Shown here in pieces: positions 34,087 through 46,772 of a stretch of DNA of 64,000 nt. The notes below the pieces were generated by a model. That model made no database searches, was not told the origin of the DNA, and saw only the letters and a program-made list of their open reading frames with translations. Position 1 is the stretch's first letter. The number at the start of each line of letters is the position of its first letter. The position numbers and the translations under genes were made by a program. Location of the stretch: NCBI GenBank assembly GCA_029532415.1, contig JAQOTA010000054.1, positions 1,116,001 to 1,180,000 on the forward strand, read 5' to 3'. Origin of the DNA: Marasmius tenuissimus. Its lineage: Eukaryota; Basidiomycota; Agaricomycetes; Agaricales; Marasmiaceae.

Positions 34087-35603
34087 ATGTTGAATCTACT
34101 CGCCTCTGTTCTAATACTTCCTTTCTTACCGACGATTTTCTGTGCCTTCCCCGACCCAAAGACTCTCTGGAATGGACCTACACTCAACGCTTCCGACCCT
34201 CTTTTTGCTGGATTACAACAAATCTCTGGTGTCAAACACACACAAGTTTACGATGGTTCCGATCCAGCGGTGGGGAGGACGTATGCTCACCATGCCATCG
34301 TCGAGTACTTCGCAGATCAAGGGAAACTCTGGGGAGCGTGGAGTACTGCAGCGAATGACGAGGATTCGATGGGACAGCAGGTTTGGGTCGCTTATGCGAC
34401 TCGTGCTCAGGAAGGGGCGGCATGGAATTGGAGTCGACCGATGATTCCTGGTCCAAGTGCGTTGTTACCCAACCAGACTTCGATTGGGGAGAGGAATTAT
34501 ACGTATTGGTGTGGGTTGAACGTGAGTTGGGATCCTCAAGTCTCTTCGTGTGTGTTTTTTTTGTTGCGTCCCGCTAACTCGCGATATATTTGGATATCAA
34601 GGTAATTCAACGCGCTCTTCAGCCAAGCACTATAGTCAGCTACAACGGGGATATCTATGTTATCATGGAAGCCGTAGACAGGTACTGCACCAACAACGGA
34701 GCGAGCAGTGCCGTCCACGGCTCAGGACGTCTCGCAGCGCGATTCAACGCTACCACCGGCCAGGCTATATCCCCCGCTTGCTGGCTTACACAGACTTCGT
34801 GGACAAATGCATCGGGATATGGCAACACTCCGCTTGGAAACCAGTTATGTGCTTCAGGGATCAAGGATGGGTTGAACGTGTTACTGGATAAACCGGATTT
34901 GCTACCGTTTACGAATCAGCTGTTGATTAATAGTGCAAAGTTTGTGGGGAGTGATGGAACCTCGAGTGTGATTGAGGTGACGAGAGCTGTGTGGAATGAC
35001 AACAGGAAGTATTGGAGGAGGTTTTGGAGGGATTCGACGGGGTCTAAGACGAGTTTTGTGAGTCCTTGGATAGTTCCTTTCCGTTAGTTGATACTTCACT
35101 AATCGCATTATCGTGTTCTAGGTTAACTGGGTCGAATACAGCTCGGATCCGCAGGCTAAAGACTGGTTCCCGTACAAGTTCAACAGCAACGGGACTAACG
35201 CCGGTATCGTCCCGACGAATATCCCGGATTCGAACACGAAATCATTTTATGGAAAACTTCCCGATGAACGAACGTACCTGGTAACGAATTTGATGTACCA
35301 CCCGGATACGAAGGAACGTCAGCCACTTTGCATTGCCGTTGCTTCGGATGGTGTACATTTCGACTGGGCGGGGGTTTTGAGAACGAATGCATCGAGGGTG
35401 ATTATCCCGGATTCGAGGTGGGCCTATATTTCGTGTATGATACTGGGACTGACGAGTATAACTGATCTCTTTACAGGAAAATCAAGCGTGTCGGTTTCTC
35501 GTATCCTCATGCTACAGTGGTCGGTGATAGGTTGCAAGTCGGATACAGTGAGGACAAGGAGAACATTTGGATCACGGAGGTGCCAATAGCTTCCTTGGGA
35601 TGA
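34087..35603 (+). CDS. Secreted protein of unknown function, sialidase/BNR-fold-like
   Basis: Exons 34087-34521, 34602-35057, 35122-35417 and 35477-35603 join to about 437 residues. The N-terminus is a signal peptide (MLNLLASVLILPFLPTIFC). The body looks like a five- or six-bladed exo-sialidase-like propeller: ADQGKLWGAWSTAAND, GQQVWVAYATRAQEG, VSYNGDIYVIMEAVD, CIAVASDGVHFDWAGVLRT and the final GFSYPHATVVGDRLQVGYSE, which is common at the end of such proteins. I do not recognise the exact family or its catalytic residues. Its position next to the pectate lyase suggests a role on plant-wall polysaccharide. Confidence 0.6.
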
Positions 35604-36303
35604 TAGGATAGCGGGACTAGGTGACACGAATGACAGAAGCCGATGAAGGGCCTAGTGTACTGAACTTTAAGCGAGATTGACCTGTTCGTTTCCGTTGCTT
35701 GCGACCTATGAGACGAGGAGAGCTGCGAGCTAGGTCACTACTGCGCAAGATTTTGCGCCCTGCCATATGAGTGGTCTCTGAGCGAGGTTTGATGGCTTTG
35801 ACTCTGTTGGACTCTGTTGGACCAACTTAGCAGATCGTGATGATGATCAGGCCAAAGCGCTCCAATTGGAAAATAGCACCAACCTTGAAGCCACTGTCAG
35901 TGATCTCTCAAATTCAAGCTGGTTTCTAGCATTCTGTGGCGTTTCATCTATCCCGATTGGAAGCCAACAGGCTACGGCTTTGCGACGGCTGGCTACGGTC
36001 GTCGTTGCAGAGTAAGAGGTTCGCTTTGGCCTTATTTGTAAATGAGCGTGTACTGGCACGTGCGTTCCTTGTTCCCTCCCACCATCATCGTCGTCGTCCC
36101 CGTTGCCCTCTTCGTTGTCGTTTGTGCTGCCGCCGTCGCTGAGGTCGACGACGGGGCTTTGATTTTCTATGACTTTTTGTTCCAGCCTCTCCATCGTTGT
36201 TCGCTCCTTCTCCTTGCACTCGTTCAGAAAAATTCCATCCCAGCAACCGTTTTCTACCTTCACCTAAATCTGAATCAGGCACTGCAAGTCGAGCAACGAC
36301 GGG
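35604..36303. other. Intergenic, promoter of the next gene
   Basis: No gene is supported here. Short open frames overlap on both strands around the CAT/CGT-rich stretch 36070-36140, which is low-complexity. Confidence 0.4.
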
Positions 36304-39300
36304 ATGAGCAGTGCGGAACCAGTCAAAGTTGGTACCAGGCCTCGAACTAAACACGCAAGACCCAATTCTGCTGTCTACATTGGCTCGGATCCGCTGCAAT
36401 TACAACAAATTGCTTCGACCCCTCCTTCACTTCCCGATCTACCAGAACCACCCAGTCCAGTAAGCTCATCCGGATCAGGATCAGGGCTTCCTTCACCGCC
36501 AGCAACAAACTCAACAGGGAGTGGGAGCACGGGAGATCCTGCGAGCATAGCATTCCGAGGTGGCACGAAGGGGAACATGCCGTTGCTGGATGAGCCGTAT
36601 GTGAAGGCATTTCATTCGGCATTCGAGCAGCAGCAGCAACAACAACAGGACCACTCACAGCGCCAGCAACGCTACGACGCCGTCGATGATGACGATGATG
36701 ACATTGATAACCACAACAACAGTAATGAACCATACGCCCATGATGATGATACCGCAAAGTTCAACAGTCGCCCTCAGGGCAGCGGCAATACCACCAACGA
36801 CAATGCTCGGGCCTTGGAGAGAGTGAAGAGCTTACAGGAGAGAAACAGGATGGTGAGTTACAATCTTTTTCTGCCTCTCACTCTTCTAAAGCCCATATTT
36901 TGTAGGCCTTGACCAAATTGTCATCGTACTCACGACTCAGTACTCCGTCTCCGAAACCTTCCGCCCAACGCACAAAAGATGCAACAGCTAGGGCGGAGTC
37001 TTCCTCATCCTCAGCATCTCATTCTACCCACTCTTCTTCCTCTTCTTCCTCTCGACCTTCCATCGCTAGAAACCGCCACTCTTACCAACCCGATACTGCG
37101 CCGCATCCCTCTGCCATCCGACGCGACCTCTCAGGCTCCGAGACAGAGCGCGAATCCGCCCGAGGCAATTCTTCATTCAATTCGTACGATGATGAAGACG
37201 AGGATGGCGAGGATGGTTCACCGGTATCTATCCTGCTCAACCACACGTCATCCACGCTCTCCCGATCAGCATCAGCGAAAACACCTGGACGGCCTACCAC
37301 GCCTTCGTTCCGTGAGACTACGTACTCTACGCACCTCAGTCCTCGTCGTTCAATACGGACAAGGTTGACTTCGGCCCCTGCGTCTCCGGCGAAGGCACTA
37401 TCCTCCATATCGAGGTCCACATCTGGATCTGGTGGTGGGCAGGGTGACCCTCTCGCATCGCCCGGGAGACCTAGGAAGAGATCCTCAATGGGGTTACCTT
37501 CAATAACATTCGATTTGCGGGAACGGGAGAGGGAGGATTTGGCGAGTGCTGCATTGGCTGCTGTGGCCAGCTCCCGTAGGGGACTTGGTGGTACTGCGGC
37601 CGGGGGTAGTGTTAGTGCAGGGAAGAAGAGGCAACCGCTGCCACGAGAGTTTTGGGAGGGGTCGAGTAACACTGGGAGCAATTCCATCAATGGGAGTGCG
37701 CATGGCGATCGTGTGGGTGGTGGAAGCCGAAGTCGAAGAGGAAGTCTGGCCAGTTCGAACGGGGTGAGTTTCGTTTTATATTTATTTTTGTCCCCAAATT
37801 TTCGCTTCCCTTTGTCTCGTGAACCAAATTCCGATGGTGTCGTAGCTTCCCTTGTTCGTTGTTCTGGCTTTGATCGTTCCCTCCCCCCTCTTTCTTGTTC
37901 TTTGTGGCACACAAGTATCTGGGATGTCTCAAAATAAGTGGAACATTCATCCTTGGCGATATCTTGTTTTATCTCGTTCTTTTGCCCAATTTGTGTTTCT
38001 TTCCTCTACCTACTGTACCCCTCTCTTGACACCTTCCGCCCGCCCAATGCCCTCGAACTCACCTTACGTGCACCTTCGCAAACACCCGCATCCACTCTCA
38101 TCATCTTTCTCTTTCGTACGTAAAGCGTGCTTGCTTCTGTGGTTCTGGTTATGGCTTGTGATGTGGTTGAATATGCGATCTGTGAATGTTCGTTCATTCG
38201 ATTGTGCCTATGCCATAACTAACGGGATTCATTTCACTGTTTCTGCCCCTTCTCTTCCTTCATGTTTACTCCCACCGCCACCACGTTCTTTCATTTCGAT
38301 CTGTCCTTTCTTCTTCTCGCGACATTCTTTTACCCTTTGACAATTTTGTTCCGTCTGATCTCTTTGCACGAATGAATGCTTACTCGGTTTCGTCCTTTCT
38401 AGCACCTCAATGACGAAGACGACCGACGTCGATCTTATTCACGTTCACCCTCTCCTTCACCACTCGAGAGCAGCGCCGGATCTCGAAGCTCAACGCGACA
38501 ACAACGCGACACGAACACGAGGAACCCAGCAACGCTGACCCCAGGGGGCCGAAGAAAATTCTACTCCATCAACACCAGACGAACGAGCGGCGCGTGGGCG
38601 TCTGAGGATCTCGGAAATCGGAGTCGGGAGTATGACGACGACGATGACCATGAGGAGTCTGGGTATTCGCCTGCGGTTTTAGGGAGAAGGCAGGCTGCGA
38701 GAGCTGGTGGGAGTGCTGATAGTGTGTTGACTATCGCTGCTGGTGCGGTTGGTGGTGGGAGGAGTTTGCTTGGGGAGGGATTGAAGGCCGCTGGGCTTAG
38801 TCCGGTCAAGAATCGTGATCGTGGGGGAAGAGATACATATGCGACGGGGAGTATGAGGAGGAGAGATGAGCTGGTTGAGAGTCCCGTTTTTGAAAGAGAC
38901 AGGGAGAGAGAGGAGAGGTTGGAGAGGATACGAAGTCAGAGTCGGGCGGAGTCGAGGCCTGTGTCGAGGGCTGGGCAGGGACAGGGACATGGGAGGGCTG
39001 CGACGAGTATTGGGATGACCGAGTACTCGAGTCGGAGGGAGAGGGAAGAGGCTGAGCTGGACGATGATGTTGACGATGAGAGGGCACTTCCACCTGGGTC
39101 AACGAACTTGAGGGCGTACAAGAGTGCTTACAATCTTGGCGGTGGAAGGGAAAGGGACAGAGATAGGGAAAGAGATGACAGGGAGAGGGATAGGGATAGG
39201 GATAGAGCTCCGTCCTCGCTGAGCCGCTACGATGACAGGGATAGGGTGCCCCAGTCGACTGCACCACCGTCCGTTATCAGCCCCTTGGGTACCCGGAGGT

Positions 39301-41123
39301 TCAACACTGTCTCCTTGTCGGACATAGGTCGTGCGGATATCCCGGACAGCCAATCAGCAATGTCTTCTCGTAGAGGAGGTGCATCCATTGACCGTTCGGA
39401 TCATAACAGTCTCCTGGATAGCTCACTCGACCTCTTCGAGAACGCTCTTTCGAAAATCCCCTCTTCTTCGTCATCTTCGAGCGCAAGCAATACGAGCGAT
39501 CTTGTACGGAACGCTCGGGTCATTGTGGGTGCTGTCGAGAAGTTGAACGGACTGCTGAAGGCTGGCCATGGGCGCGCGCTGAATGCTCAGATTGACTGTG
39601 AGGTTCAGGCAGCGGGTGGAGGTGGAGGTGGGGGTGCCGGGAGCGCGGAAGAGGTTTGGAGGCTCGTGGGTGGGGAGTACCGCGAAGGATTGCGAGTATC
39701 GGATGACCTCGTTCGCGCCGTCACAGACTTCCTTTTGGGTGTCGGGCGAGCAGTCAAAGATATGGGTATTGTCCCATCCACCGTGGAACCTACCGGCGCG
39801 TTGAACGGAGATCACCATGCTAGGAGCGTGAGTCTGGACGAGGCGGGGGTCAGTCGACTTGGCAGGACAAGTATGAGTCCCGATGCGGGCAGCGGTGGTG
39901 CAAGGAGCACGGGTACTGGAAGTGTCGCCAGCGGTGGTGCTCATTCAAGGAGAAGTTGGGAGCCGACACCAGGCAGAGATACGGAGACGTTAAGAAGGCT
40001 GGCCGAGTCGCGGCCAGAGACTTCGTTGGGGGTTCTAAGCACCAACCGGACCGATCACCGTACTTCAATCACCAGAACAACAAAAAGAGCCGGTACACCC
40101 AACGAACCACCTCACTCGGCGGCATCTACCCGACGCCTATTCACCCCGAGAGAGATCCGAGAGCAGCAGTTGATACAGGACGAGGGCGGGCCTGGCGGAA
40201 TGGCTACGTTTGATTCTCAAGAAACACTACACGCAGCAGGTTACGAACCTTCCCCTACACCTGCCTCCAGAACTGCGGCCAGACTCCAGCAACAACAGTC
40301 GGTCACAAACGAAAGAAGTCCGAGACCCCTCCCTGATAGTTCACGAACACTCCCTCCACTTGCGATACCTTCTCCCCGTCCAGCGCTACCCTCCGAATAC
40401 CGACAAACTCAAACCCCGGCCAACAAAACCTCCGCTTCAAACGCCTCCACTCTTTCCAGGCGTAGAACTACACACGGACCCTCATCCACAGTCCGCAGCC
40501 CTGCCTTCCCTTTGGCTACTCGTGATACGCCCACCACCGCCGTCACTACCACACATGCCTCTGGGGCACACGAAAAACGCGCTTTCCCACTCGTTCGCGG
40601 CAACTCCAACATCTCGGCTACCTCTGGTGGCAGTGGTAACGGAGCTCGTTCGACTGTAACATTCTCGAAGTCATCGACTACAACTGCCCTAAGTGGGTTA
40701 CAGCAACAACAGCAACGTGCGCAGCAGCAGAGGCAGCGAACATTATCGAACTCGAGCGACTTACGGGACGACAGTTACGAGTACCACAACGAGCTAGCCG
40801 ATCCTCCACCAAGTTCTAATGGCGCATCATTTACATCGAAAGGCAGGAGTGCAATCACTCCGGGGAAGATTCAGCGGATGACATCTGGAGGTAGTGAGAC
40901 CGAGAGGGACGTCTACAGGAGGAACGGAACTGTTAGAGATAAGGACGGCTCGAGGGCACCCAGGATCTCGTTCGATGAATCGTCTTTGACTGTGGGCGTC
41001 AAGGGGGGTAACGCTGCGGTGTCAGGAGGACATGCAGCGGATAGAGCAGCGATGTCCACGATTGGACAGAAGAGAGAGAGGCGGAGAACAGTTGTCGATA
41101 TGTGGCCCCGAGGGGGGAGCTAG
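36304..41123 (+). CDS. Long low-complexity protein with one conserved-looking helical block
   Basis: Three exons (36304-36852, 36906-37763, 38403-41123), all in phase 0, encode about 1375 residues. The sequence is mostly Ser/Pro/Arg/Gly-rich with poly-Gln, poly-Asp and RERDRD tracts. One ordered block stands out (about 39400-39780): LLDSSLDLFENALSKIP, LVRNARVIVGAVEKLN and SDDLVRAVTDFLLGVGRAVK, which should be helical. A short helix ALERVKSLQERNRMALTKLS spans the first intron. I do not recognise the family; the pattern fits a cytoskeletal, polarity or RNA-binding scaffold. The second intron is 639 nt, about ten times the local norm. Confidence 0.7.
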
Positions 41124-41940
41124 GAGCTGTCACGCCAGTCTGAGCGGTTTTGTTGCTTGTACATGTGAGTCCGCTTCTGCTTTATACTGGTCGTATGGTT
41201 GTTGACATTTTTTGCGCTACAAACAGGAGGCTTTTCCAGATGTTCATATTTGTTCTCGGGCTTCCGACATTCCCCTGCCTAAAGAGAAGATATGTACGAT
41301 ATACCATTCGAACCACATTCTTTGGGCCCCTTCACGCGTCCTTATTTTTCTTGTCTGTCTATGTCTGTCTCTACCTCCCGTGTTTCATAAGTTTTTTCTT
41401 CGTTCTCCACAGTTGTCCTATTACGTTGCACGTATTTATGGGCTAAACTCCCTCTCTCCCCTCTGCCTCAGTATGTATCTCTCGCTTGCGTTCGGACGGT
41501 TGTGCGAATATGCGCTTTATCCTTTGGCTCTCGTATTCGTGTGTTATTGAACCCTCTTCCCTTGCACTTTTTGATCTGGTAGTATCATTTGCCTTGCACC
41601 ACATCTTCTTATAGCTAGATCCCACCGCCGCGCTTGCGTTCCTCTTTTTCTCTACTCTATGCCTCGTCAGATTTTCTTTGTTTTCTCTTACGCTCTCGAT
41701 ACTTTACTTTCCTCAAGCGACCACAGGTTATGTATTTGTGTCTAAAAGCTAGTTGCTTATAATAAAAGTAAAGTTGTATATGCCACGCAGCATGCCCCGA
41801 TGGGGCCGAGGTTGAGATACCTGACGGAGACGACAGCGACGATGTGGTGAGTCTGACCTTCCACCTCCAAAGGTAGTTAGTTCCCTGATTGATAGAGTGG
41901 CTGGAAGCAAAAAAAAAACAATACATTGATTGTTCACAAG
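41124..41940. other. 3' flank, no gene
   Basis: Pyrimidine-rich 3' flank of the low-complexity protein gene. No ORF with a recognisable product. Confidence 0.4.
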
Positions 41941-42020
41941 TTCCCCCTAGCCGACTTGAACGACTGACCTCTTCATGTGCGGAATACTAGTGAAGCGCTC
42001 TACCACTGAGCTAAGGGGGA
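41941..42020 (-). tRNA. tRNA-Thr (anticodon AGT) with an 8-nt intron
   Basis: The minus strand folds into a cloverleaf: acceptor TCCCCCT/AGGGGGA, D arm GCTC-AGTGGTA-GAGC, anticodon stem CTTCA/TGAAG, T arm AGTCG-TTCAAGT-CGGCT, discriminator A. The space between the anticodon stem halves is 15 nt, that is a 7-nt loop (C T AGT A ... A) plus an 8-nt intron (TTCCGCAC) one base after the anticodon, the standard eukaryotic position. A- and B-box sequences (TAGCTCAGTGG, GTTCAAGTC) are present. Confidence 0.92.
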
Positions 42021-42112
42021 TATGAAATCACAGGGAATGCTACATATCATATCAGGTATCATAACGTATCACTTAGTTCAGGCACAGTATTAATATACAG
42101 AAACGAGGCAGG

Positions 42113-44006
42113 TCACTCAACATACACCTCCGTTCCCTCCTTCCATCGAGCATTAGGTTTATACTTCAACCCCGGATCCTTCATCCTCTCTCGAACCGTA
42201 ACATGAAATTTTGGATGTTCATCCTCAATCTTCCTTCCTCTACCGAGGTTTGCTCTGAAAGGCTTGGCGTTACTGAACTTGACATAACAAGGAACAAAGG
42301 TATCTCACTCGAAAGTTTCATGCCAAACACAATCTGCATCCTGCCACCAGTAACGCATCGGTATGACCTCGAGAACCCACCACAGTACTTCCCCGTCTTT
42401 CCCGAGACTCAACCTATCGTGTACAGGCGTCAGAGCGTCAGGTTTATCCATTTCGCGCATTTGAGTTTCGTCTAATTCGGCTGGAGCAACTTGCACTGGC
42501 AATGGGGCCTTGGTCGTGCGGCCAGCGTGAGCGGAGGGTACTTCGATCCTTGGTATCGAAAGTTTAGCAAGGGCATCGTCCCGGAAGAGGACCCCGCATT
42601 GAGACTTGATGACTTCGCGAACCATCCACCTGAGGGTGATGTTCGCCAGTGAGTGAGGCGTGTCGTTTCTGACGGCGCCACCGCCGATGTCTAGTTGGTA
42701 AAAGGAAAGTCAGAGTCGATGACAGACTCGATGATAGACCCGTTGTCTGATCCTTACCGCTGTGACAACCAGGACATTTGTGTTGGGTTCGTCGTCTTCT
42801 TTGGGAACCGATGATGATGCAGAGACAATGTCCGCTTCCTTTTGCTTCTTGCGACTGAGACCCGAAAGGAGTCGTCCTTTGAGTTTCTTGGGTAGTGACC
42901 CTACGTTCATATCATCCCCAGTGCCTGTCGATCGGTGAAATAGATTAGCCCGGAACCTGGTGCGTCGCTAATGCCAGTGATAGGGAGTTGAGAAGATCCG
43001 ATCCGTTCAGAAGAATCAGCCGGGCATACCTCGTCGATAGCGACTGCATGTCGAAACGTTTTCACTGCCGTGTTCGAGTCTGTAAAGGGAAGAGACCTGG
43101 TCGTAATGACTCCAACCGAAGATACTGTATCCCTATAAAGACTGTCAGCCGCAATCTTGAGGTAGGGGGCCAGACACAAAGTTACACGCACCAAACGCCC
43201 ATGAACTCGATCTTGACGCTGTGATTCGAACAGTACGTCGTTTTGAAGCCCGCTGCCAACTCAATACCTTCATCATCCGTCCGAGAGTACAGCTTGTAGG
43301 CAAATGGGATCTGTTCATCGTTGTCTTTCGGAAGGAGACCAACCTAAACGGGCATGGAACAAGCTGGCTGTCAGCCACCTACGCGTGCATATACAATAAG
43401 ACGTACTTTGTACAACATTCCTGCTACCGCACGAGCTGTGTACGCCCCCCTAGAGAAACCTGAATAGGCAAGTCGCGTCTATATCAAGATGGAACGCGGG
43501 AGTGAGCGTAAGGGTGTGGTGTGCATACCGAATATGCTGATCTTGTCATCGGGGCGATAATTCTGCATAATGAATCTATATCCTTCCATGACATGCGTTG
43601 GAAGGTACCTGGAAAGAAATCAGCGCGCTGAATGAGTCTCATAGTCGCAGCTACGTACCAGGCAAACGCCTCGTCTAATATCTTTGCTCCCCACTGCAAT
43701 AACGGCGATACGGCACCCGGGTCGAAATAAGTGCCGACACCAGCCTGAGAGTGATTATTGTTAACCGGACCACGATTCGGACACGAGAGTTTCTCACTTG
43801 ATAGTAACAAAGCTGTTCCTCGGAGTCGCCCTTCTCTAGCAAGGAAAAGAACTTGACAACGTTGGTATTCTGTCGAGACCGAAAGGTTAGTAAATTCTTG
43901 AGAATCACGTCAAGAAACCAACCTGGCTTGAATATTCACTCGACGTCCCATCGAAGCACAGTATAAGATTGCGAGACTTGGATGAGAGTGAAGAATGGTC
44001 CGACAT
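42113..44006 (-). CDS. DUF2235 family alpha/beta hydrolase
   Basis: The ATG at 44006 begins MSDHSSLSSKSRNLILCFDG, with the family's N-terminal strand and FDGT motif, followed by NTNVVKFF. Later exons give AGVGTYFDPGAVSP, the nucleophile elbow GFSRGAYTARAVAGML (GxSxG), GLLPKDNDEQIPFAYK and IEFMGVWDTVSSVGV. The C-terminal part has DIGGG and ANITLRWMVREVIKS, ending with HPKFHVTVRERMK and a stop at 42113. DUF2235 is related to the catalytic domain of phospholipase-type T6SS effectors; fungal members have no settled substrate. No signal peptide, so intracellular. At least seven exons; edges approximate. Confidence 0.85.
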
Positions 44007-45745
44007 GGTGGGGGAGAAGCAACAGCTAGTGATTCAACAGCGGTATTTGTATGATGTCTCGGTCTGTCAAAGGGGGATCTGTTCTTTCCAAAAAAGCACA
44101 TTCATCACGTCGCACTAGTGCCTTGGTCGTATCATGGGAATTTCGCCTCAACAAAGACATCTCAAAGGGTCCCTCTCAGCCCCTCAATCTCCCAATCCTC
44201 CACAAAGCACGAGCAAGAACGACGGAGGAAGTCAAATTCGGTAATCTATTGAAAACCTTCTTTCTCCAAATCCGTGGAAAATCCGCCAACCGGTCAAAAT
44301 GACGTTCTCATCGGTGGTACAGTTCTGCTAATGTGAGGCTAATCCTGAGCCGGTGCATGAGAGTGCGACTAATAGAATCAGCCGTGCTCACCTTGGCCCA
44401 AATGTAGTTTACAGGCCTGGGGTTAGCTACTACTAGAAGTAGGCCGTTCTCGATCATTTGCATCGTGTAATGGTCATCACTAAGTACGCAGCAGTGTGGG
44501 AGGTGGGGAGAGTGAAAAGCTAAAAGTAGCAACCTGCCGGCGGCTGGGCGTTCCGGCATCCGCCGGATATTGACGCTCCGACTCAACCAGCGGTGACTGG
44601 CAGTGACTGGTCAGTGGTCCATCATAAACTTCTGTGCTCTCGTTCAACTCCCGAACACCTTGTATTTCGTTCCTTGCATCATCGATAACTGGAGATCATT
44701 GGGTATGGACGAGTTTCCAGGTATCTTCTTCCATTCCCTGACACGACTCCCCTCCATTGGACCCTCTTCCTGGAATAAGGCCTCACTATTGACTCAGACG
44801 GTAGCCCTGCCACCCCCCTGAACACATTCGAACTCTTGCGCCCGATCCTCCCATTCTATGAAACCCACCGCTTCGACTGGGGCCTCAAGATCCTACCAGC
44901 GCGTTAGCCCCTCCTCGGTGCTCAGCGTTGACTGTTCACGCACTACGAGGGCCTCGAAATAAATCCAATGGTGGTTACACTGACACTCTTGGGGCCCTCG
45001 AATCTACAGTATACCGCGGTAAAAGACATCGAGGCGTCGTACTTTCTATATCCCCTGCAAGCTCTCGCGGCCATTTGTCAATCAACTGGAAATAGACTCA
45101 GACTTCCAGAGTTGGTTTCTCCCGTGCACACCGGGCCGCAAGCGTGAAACATCTGCTAGGCTTGTTTCCTTGTTATTGTTTTCCCTCTTTTCGATCGAAA
45201 GTCTGCACTCCGCTGTACCGCAGTCTGCGCCTGTTATCCGCCATAAACTATCTAACTGTGACCGTGGCAACGAGTGTTGTTCCCTGTCCCGATGCAGACA
45301 CTGCGGACGGCCCACACGGTGCAACGTCCCTTCCAGTTTCACAACATATCCCCGTGCTCCGAGTCAAACCAGGATTACAGTGTACTGTATTAGGACGCAG
45401 GGTTGGATCTGTGCGCCTCCACGAGTGAATGGATTGACAAAAATAACTCGTGGTGCTGTTCATCAACGCATTCCCACATTGTAGCAAATTCAAGTCCTCG
45501 ACCGTAGCTCTGATACTCCTGCCATGCTCCAAGCAGAACTTGGAGGTTTCACAAGATCCCATGCGGAGGAAGCGGACGAGCCCTCCGCTACGTCGACCCC
45601 TTGCCACTTCTTCCTCAGTTTCCTCTATTTTGTCACCCCGATCGTGATTGCCGATAATCATTTGTGCGGTGTACCCTGGTGTACTGGACGGAATGGCAAT
45701 ATATATGGCGGCGAGGCGCCCCACGGAGTTCTTGCTAAAATCATG
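44007..45745. other. Gene-poor stretch with an unidentified coding relic
   Basis: No intact gene is supported. On the plus strand, 44790-45110 reads TPLNTFELLRPILPFYETH, then RFDWGLKILPAR and LFTHYEGLEINPMVV, interrupted by stops. This looks like decayed coding sequence, but I do not recognise the family. Confidence 0.3.
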
Positions 45746-45751
45746 TATAAA
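45746..45751 (+). promoter_or_regulatory. TATA box of carbonic anhydrase 1
   Basis: TATAAA, 53 bp upstream of the ATG at 45799. Confidence 0.45.
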
Positions 45752-45798
45752 CAAAGCGTTTGTTGGGGTGGCTTTGAAATTTGGTCATTTCCCGCAAA

Positions 45799-46772
45799 AT
45801 GGTGATGAGGATCCTTTCCTTCACTTTCCTTGCCGCATTCTTCATCCTCTCCGCTCAGGCCTCCTGCAGCCATGGTACGACCCTTCTTCGACGAGAAGTC
45901 AATGATGGCAAAGTCAAGACCAGCGCTTTTGGATACGACGACGAGACAGGCCCTTTGGTATGGGCTGGTATGGACCCCAATAATACCGCTTGTCATGCAG
46001 GACACGCTCAGTCGCCAATCGTCTTGAACGCATCAACGCCCAGCGCTCCACCCGTCGCTGTCACGTTCCATTCCGCACACGAAGTCGAGCTTGAGAACCT
46101 TGGGTCCACGTTGGAAGTAGTGGGCGCGAACGGAACGACAAACTTCCGGGGCAGGGACTACCATCTGAAGCAGTTCCATTTCCACACACCGAGCGAGCAC
46201 CGTCTGAACGGAGAGTATTACCCCTTGGAGATGCACATGGTGAGCACTGTCCCGAAGCCTATTTTTTTTCGCCTACTGTTTACCAACATGCGCCGTACCA
46301 GGTCCATGAATCTACAACTACATCGGCAACCGCTACATTAGCGACACCGTCATCCCACCGCGGCTTGAAGGCTCTTCATGCTCGCGACGCACACACCGAA
46401 AGCAGCTTCCTCGTTCTCGCCGTTTTGTTCGAGTTGTCGGAAAACAATACCACGAGTGGATTCCTTTCCGGCATTACCGAGAGCCTTCACCGCGTCAAAG
46501 AGCCTGGATCTATCACCCAGATCGAACATCTCGACTTATCAGACCTCGCTACCGCGATCCAGACAAAGCCCAAATATCATTACGTTGGTTCCCTTACCAC
46601 GCCACCGTGCTCGGAAGGCATCAACTTCGTCGTATTGAAAGAGCCTCTGGAGTTGGATGTAAAGACGTACAACGCGATGAAGAAGATCATGAAGTTTAAT
46701 GCTCGTTACACGCAGAACGCGTTGGGTAGAGATAACCTCCTCGAGATGGCTGCAGCACAGTTTGCTGGGTGA
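45799..46772 (+). CDS. Secreted alpha-carbonic anhydrase, copy 1
   Basis: Exons 45799-46239 and 46302-46772 give about 303 residues. Signal peptide MVMRILSFTFLAAFFILSAQA. The zinc ligands are the two His of QFHFHTPSEH and the His of LEMHMVHE; TTPPC near TKPKYHYVGSL is the conserved active-site Thr segment. It hydrates CO2 outside the cell or in the secretory path. After VHES, 30 residues (TTTSATATLATPSS... to DAHTE) separate the zinc helix from SFLVLAVLFEL, where copy 2 has only SA-DG. That insert comes from DNA at the place where copy 2 has a second intron, so it may be exonised intron. Activity with the insert is uncertain. Confidence 0.85.
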
